A program made the translations under genes and the position numbers. From WLMZ01 sp043753895 (GTDB taxonomy: Bacteria > Actinomycetota > Acidimicrobiia > Acidimicrobiales > Ilumatobacteraceae), in the NCBI GenBank assembly GCA_043753895.1, contig JAYUWK010000070.1, forward strand, positions 1-64,000: DNA of 64,000 nucleotides. The letters are read 5' to 3'. Under the pieces are notes generated by a model. That model saw only the letters and a program-made list of their open reading frames with translations, was not told the DNA's origin and ran no database searches. Shown here piece by piece: positions 60,764 to 64,000 of the stretch. Position 1 is the stretch's first letter. Each line of letters begins with the position of its first letter.

Positions 60764-62131
60764 ATGACAGTGCTCGACGAACCCTCCGCCCGTGAAGCCC
60801 GCCTGCCCTGGCACATGCGTGGAAACTATGCCCCGGTCATGGACGAGGTCGAGGCTGTCGATCTCGCCGTCGTGGGTGCGTTGCCCGCAGAATTGAACGG
60901 CCGATATTTCCGCAATGGGGCGAACCCGATGAACGGGCCCACGATGCACTGGTTTGCGGGCGACGGCATGATCCACGGCATTCGCCTTCGCGAGGGCAAG
61001 GCCGAGTGGTATCGCAACCGAATGGTGCGTACCAAGGCGCTCGCCGGTGCCGATCGCATGGACATGTCCACCGGCACGATGGATCTCACCGTCGGTTTGG
61101 CCAATACGCACATTGTGCGCCACGCCAACCGGATACTCGCCCTCGAGGAAGGCAGCCTGCCGAACGAGTTGACGCCAGATCTCGAAACCGTTGGCCCCTA
61201 CGATTTCGATGGCCGGCTGCACACGCCGATGACCGCCCACCCGCACACGTGCGCCGAGACCGGCGAAATGCACTTCTTCGGCTATGGCTTCATGCCGCCC
61301 TACGTCACCTATCACGTGGCCGATGCCGCTGGTCAACTCGTGCACACGCAGGAAATCGACGTGCCCGGACCGACGATGATCCACGACTTCGCGATCAGCC
61401 GTAACTATGCGATCTTCCTCGACCTACCGGTGGTGTTCAACATCGAAGACGCGATGAAGGGTGGCATGCCCTTTGGTTGGGATGCCGGCTATGGCGCGCG
61501 CATTGGCCTACTGAACCGCGACGCGGCTCGGCGTGGCGAACAGCCACGTTGGTTCGAGATCGACCTGTGCTACATCTTCCACATCATGAACGCGTGGGAC
61601 GACGGTCCCGATGGCAACACGGTGTGGCTCGATGCCGGTCGCCACGCCAGCATGTGGCAAGGCAGCGCCGACAGCATCGACCCGTGCTTCCTCTGGCGGT
61701 GGCGCTTCGACCTCGCCACCGGCACCGTGCACGAGGAACAACTCGATGACCGTGAGCACGGTTTCCCGCGCATCGACGATCGCCGTTGCGGCCTGTCCAA
61801 CACCATTGGTTGGGCCGTCACCGGGCGCGATCCGGGTACCCGCGACATGGACGCAGCGAGCGGCATCATCAAGTACAACCTCGCTGATGGATCGAGCACG
61901 TTCCACGACTTCGGCGCCACGGTGTCATCGGGCGAGCCCGTGTTCGTGCCCGCGGCCGGGGCCACCGCCGAAGACGACGGCTACGTGATCACGTACCTGT
62001 ACGACCGCGTGACAGCGGGATCGTCGTTCGTGGTGCTCGATGCGCAAGACATGAGCGCTGCGCCGATTGCGTTGGTGCCGTTGCCGCAGCGTGTGCCCAA
62101 CGGTTTTCACGGCAGCTGGATCGCCGACTGA
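60764..62131 (+). CDS. Carotenoid oxygenase family protein
   Basis: A 455-residue beta-propeller dioxygenase that cleaves a carotenoid or apocarotenoid double bond. Start MTVLDEPSAREA; the first blade has ELNGRYFRNGANPM and HWFAGDGMIHGI. The four iron-ligand histidines appear in order: MTAHPHTC, TMIHDFAIS, IFHIMNAWDD and the C-terminal PNGFHGSWI. The ATG at 60764 was preferred over one eight codons upstream as homology begins about there. An 18-bp hairpin closes the transcription unit. Confidence 0.93.
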   Translation: MTVLDEPSAREARLPWHMRGNYAPVMDEVEAVDLAVVGALPAELNGRYFRNGANPMNGPTMHWFAGDGMIHGIRLREGKAEWYRNRMVRTKALAGADRMDMSTGTMDLTVGLANTHIVRHANRILALEEGSLPNELTPDLETVGPYDFDGRLHTPMTAHPHTCAETGEMHFFGYGFMPPYVTYHVADAAGQLVHTQEIDVPGPTMIHDFAISRNYAIFLDLPVVFNIEDAMKGGMPFGWDAGYGARIGLLNRDAARRGEQPRWFEIDLCYIFHIMNAWDDGPDGNTVWLDAGRHASMWQGSADSIDPCFLWRWRFDLATGTVHEEQLDDREHGFPRIDDRRCGLSNTIGWAVTGRDPGTRDMDAASGIIKYNLADGSSTFHDFGATVSSGEPVFVPAAGATAEDDGYVITYLYDRVTAGSSFVVLDAQDMSAAPIALVPLPQRVPNGFHGSWIAD

Positions 62132-62137
62132 TCTCTT

Positions 62138-62180
62138 CGTGAATGCTCAGCGCACCGTACACGTGCGCTGAGCATTCACG
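62138..62180. terminator. Perfect 18-bp inverted repeat, probable bidirectional terminator
   Basis: Arms 62138-62155 (CGTGAATGCTCAGCGCAC) and 62163-62180 are perfectly complementary around a 7-nt loop (CGTACAC). The hairpin begins six bases after the carotenoid oxygenase stop and lies 38 bases from the end of the convergent thiolase gene. There is no U-run on either side, so it would be a non-canonical terminator of the kind common in actinobacteria. A protein-binding or mobile-element palindrome is possible. Confidence 0.75.
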
Positions 62181-62217
62181 CAGCGACATTGGCGTCGGGG
62201 AGACGCCGGGAGTGGGT

Positions 62218-63420
62218 TTACAGACCCGACTTCTCGAGGATGTGGATGCCACATGCCGAGCCGAGGCCGATGACGTGGGCCAGGCCCACCTTGGCACCCT
62301 GGATCTGGCGATCGCCGGCCTCGTTGCGCAGGTGATGACATACTTCCCACACGTTGGCGATGCCGGTGGCGGCGATGGGATGTCCCTTTGATTCGAGGCC
62401 GCCCGACACGTTCACGGGCATCGAACCGTCACGCCACGTGGCGCCACTCTTGAAGAAGTCGGCCGCCCCGCCGGGCTCGCACAGCATGAGGTTGTCGTAG
62501 TGCACCAGCTCTGCTGTGGCGAAGCAGTCGTGCAGCTCGACCAGGTCGAGATCTTCGGGGCCGATGCCGGCCTTGGCGTAGGCCTGCTCTGCGGCACGGC
62601 GGGTGAGCGTGTTGACGTCGGGAAGCACCTGACATGCCTCTTGGTAGGGATCGGAGGTGAGGATCGAGGCCGATATCTTCACGGCACGGCGCTGCTGCTC
62701 GAGCGAGAGCGTCTTGAGTTTGGCGTCGCTGACCAACACTGCGGCAGCGCCGCCGTCGCAGTTGGCCGAGCACATCGCGCGGGTGTTGGGGTACGCGATC
62801 ATCATGTCGTTCATGATCTCGTCGAGCGTGAAGCGCTTCTGGTACGCGGCCAACGGGTTGAGCGTGGAGTGGGCGTGGTTCTTCTCGCTGATTCCGGCGA
62901 ACAGCGCGAAGTCGGCGCCGCCGTACTTGTGCGCGTACTCCATACCGACCTGCGCGAATACGCCCGGCATGGTGTCGGTGCCGATGCGGCCGTCGGTGGC
63001 GGCAACGGCGCCGTAACGGCCGGCACGATTCCACGTCTTGCCGTCGTCCTTGCGGCTGCCGCCCGACAACAGGCCGACACCGCTGAGCTTCTCGACGCCC
63101 ACGGCGAGGCCGAAGTCGCACTCGCCCGACTTGATCGACATGTAGGCCACGCGCAACGCAGTGGCGCCGGTGGCGCAGGCATTCGACACGTTGTATGCCG
63201 GGATGCCGGTCTGGCCGATCTGCTTCTGGATCATCTGCGCGATACCTCCGCTGCCCATCAGGCAGCCCGCGGCGAGCACGCCCATATCCGACATGGTGAC
63301 GCCGCCGTCGGCGAGCGCGGCCATAGCGGCCTGCGATGCGAGGTCGACGGTGTCTTTGTCGGTGTGCTTACCGAACTTGGTCATGTTGATCCCGAGGATC
63401 CAAACGTCATCGTTGGCCAT
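62218..63420 (-). CDS. Thiolase-superfamily protein (SCP-x/lipid-transfer type)
   Basis: A 400-residue thiolase-like enzyme. The acylated Cys is in VSNACATGATALR near residue 83; the His is in ESKGHPIAATG; the late Cys is in GLGSACGIHIL. ELHDCFATAELVHYDNL is typical of SCP-x type thiolases. An AAAAGGA ribosome-binding site precedes the ATG. Upstream lies a DUF35 (OB/zinc-ribbon) gene. Such pairs are known from steroid side-chain cleavage aldolases (Ltp2-ChsH2) and archaeal thiolase complexes, so the two proteins may form one complex. Confidence 0.9.
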   Translation of the reverse strand: MANDDVWILGINMTKFGKHTDKDTVDLASQAAMAALADGGVTMSDMGVLAAGCLMGSGGIAQMIQKQIGQTGIPAYNVSNACATGATALRVAYMSIKSGECDFGLAVGVEKLSGVGLLSGGSRKDDGKTWNRAGRYGAVAATDGRIGTDTMPGVFAQVGMEYAHKYGGADFALFAGISEKNHAHSTLNPLAAYQKRFTLDEIMNDMMIAYPNTRAMCSANCDGGAAAVLVSDAKLKTLSLEQQRRAVKISASILTSDPYQEACQVLPDVNTLTRRAAEQAYAKAGIGPEDLDLVELHDCFATAELVHYDNLMLCEPGGAADFFKSGATWRDGSMPVNVSGGLESKGHPIAATGIANVWEVCHHLRNEAGDRQIQGAKVGLAHVIGLGSACGIHILEKSGL

Positions 63421-63435
63421 AGCAGGTCCTTTTCA

Positions 63436-63516
63436 GTGAGTGTGGTGAGTTCGTGAGTGTGGTGAGTTCGTGAGTGTGGTGAGTTCGTGAGTGTGGTGAG
63501 TTCGTGAGTGTGGTGA
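63436..63516. repeat. 17-bp tandem repeat, 4.8 copies
   Basis: The unit GTGAGTGTGGTGAGTTC is repeated four times without change (63436-63452, 63453-63469, 63470-63486, 63487-63503), followed by 13 bases of a fifth copy (63504-63516). It fills the spacer between the DUF35 stop and the thiolase ribosome-binding site. In the thiolase mRNA it would lie just upstream of the start. It is a minisatellite-like element prone to copy-number change. Confidence 0.95.
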
Positions 63517-63527
63517 AACGGGGGCTG

Positions 63528-63923
63528 TCAGGCAGCGGGCTCGAAGGCGAAGCCAATGGCTTCGGTGCCGGCTTCGTCGGCACCGACGGTGTAGGTGGTG
63601 AGGCGCACCTTCATGCCGAGCGACACGTGCTCGGGGTCGGCCGACACGTTGGTGAGGTTGCCACGCACGCTGGTGCCATCGCAATCGATGATGGCCGACA
63701 CGAACGGCACGGGGATGCCCGGGGCAGCGAACGACACGATGGTGAACGACCGCACGGTGCCCTCGGTGGCGATGCTTGCGTCTTCGAACGAGGTGCCAAA
63801 GCACGAGGCGCACGCGTTGCGCCGATCGAAGAAGCGGGCACCGCACGAGGTGCACTGATGCGCGACGAGGTGGGGTGTGGGAGCGAGTTGGAGATACTCG
63901 ACGAAGGGGATCTGTTCAGGCAC
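63528..63923 (-). CDS. DUF35 OB-fold/zinc-ribbon acyl-CoA-associated protein
   Basis: A protein of about 131 residues with a rubredoxin-like zinc ribbon (QCTSCGARFFDRRNACASCFG, four Cys) followed by an OB fold (GTVRSFTIVSFAAPG, PFVSAIIDCDGTSVRG). The start is not certain: GTG at 63923 gives a normal family length; in-frame TTG codons at 63938 and 63959 would extend it. DUF35 proteins bind CoA-type ligands and pair with thiolase-like proteins, and here the thiolase gene follows on the same strand. Confidence 0.85.
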   Translation of the reverse strand: MPEQIPFVEYLQLAPTPHLVAHQCTSCGARFFDRRNACASCFGTSFEDASIATEGTVRSFTIVSFAAPGIPVPFVSAIIDCDGTSVRGNLTNVSADPEHVSLGMKVRLTTYTVGADEAGTEAIGFAFEPAA

Positions 63924-64000
63924 GTGAGCAGTATTCAAGATCGGGTGCCTGTAAGGCAAAGTGAACGAGCGACAAGTCCGCCGAACGCCACAGTCGTGCT

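Noticed and set aside
59957..61384. 475-codon minus-strand frame opposite the M24 peptidase and the carotenoid oxygenase
   Set aside because: It spans two good plus-strand genes and an intergenic region, and has no motif of any family.
63421..63527. 17-bp tandem repeat as a CRISPR array
   Set aside because: The units abut without unique spacers and are only 17 bp; it is a simple tandem repeat.
1..64000. tRNA, rRNA, riboswitch or transposase genes
   Set aside because: Reading both strands showed no convincing tRNA cloverleaf, rRNA segment, riboswitch consensus or DDE transposase motif; covariance-model searches could not be run.

Overview
The window is GC-rich, almost fully coding chromosomal DNA from an actinobacterium, most probably of the class Acidimicrobiia (inference). 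The arguments are: actinobacterial gene content (homodimeric aceE, a KimA-like permease divergent from ceoB/ceoC and followed by an OB-fold gene, as I recall for M. tuberculosis Rv2690c-Rv2694c), surface proteins carrying 'RLLDTR' repeats, GTG/TTG starts, and TANNNT -10 boxes only 6-10 nt before many start codons. No rRNA, tRNA, CRISPR array, insertion sequence or prophage was seen.

Region 1 (1 to about 39.7 kb) is a large envelope-polysaccharide locus. It contains UDP-glucose dehydrogenase and a UDP-xylose synthase (left edge, truncated by the window), methyltransferases, three GT-C-like membrane proteins, and a minus-strand operon (13940 down to 4432) of the ABC export type. That operon encodes Wzm, Wzt with a C-terminal sugar-binding domain, a GT2-GT11 fusion, an FkbM methyltransferase with a coiled coil, and a triple GT4 protein. 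Opposite it run large GT2/GT4 proteins and three small coiled-coil proteins. At 24.3-31.7 kb lie nucleotide-sugar genes: a WbpA/B/E/D-like set (dehydrogenase, Gfo/Idh/MocA oxidoreductase, DegT aminotransferase, hexapeptide acyltransferase) and a second epimerase/aminotransferase/acyltransferase/GT2 operon. Two secreted proteins (18546 and 37334) share three C-terminal repeats each; one has a CAP-like head.

Region 2 (39.7-51.7 kb) is mainly housekeeping: aceE, RNase HI, an SDR dehydrogenase, argJ, a divergent marR/yceI pair with an operator-like repeat, a VOC protein, a decayed glycosyltransferase-like gene, an FAD oxidoreductase, a TIGR01777 epimerase and the KimA-like K+ permease.

Region 3 (51.8-54.7 kb) has ceoB-ceoC (K+ gating), an OB-fold protein and, coupled to it, the most interesting gene here: a lipoprotein thiol-disulfide oxidoreductase of the DsbE/MPT53/TlpA type. 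Its first active-site Cys codon is replaced by an in-frame UGA (U-S-V-C in place of C-x-x-C), with a small GGUC-loop hairpin downstream. It reads as an unannotated selenoprotein.

Region 4 (54.8-64.0 kb) has a lipoate-centred operon: lpd, a 2-oxoacid dehydrogenase E2, and an in-frame fusion of octanoyltransferase (LipB) with lipoyl synthase (LipA). An M24 peptidase, a carotenoid oxygenase, a perfect 18-bp hairpin, and a thiolase/DUF35 pair separated by a 17-bp tandem repeat follow.
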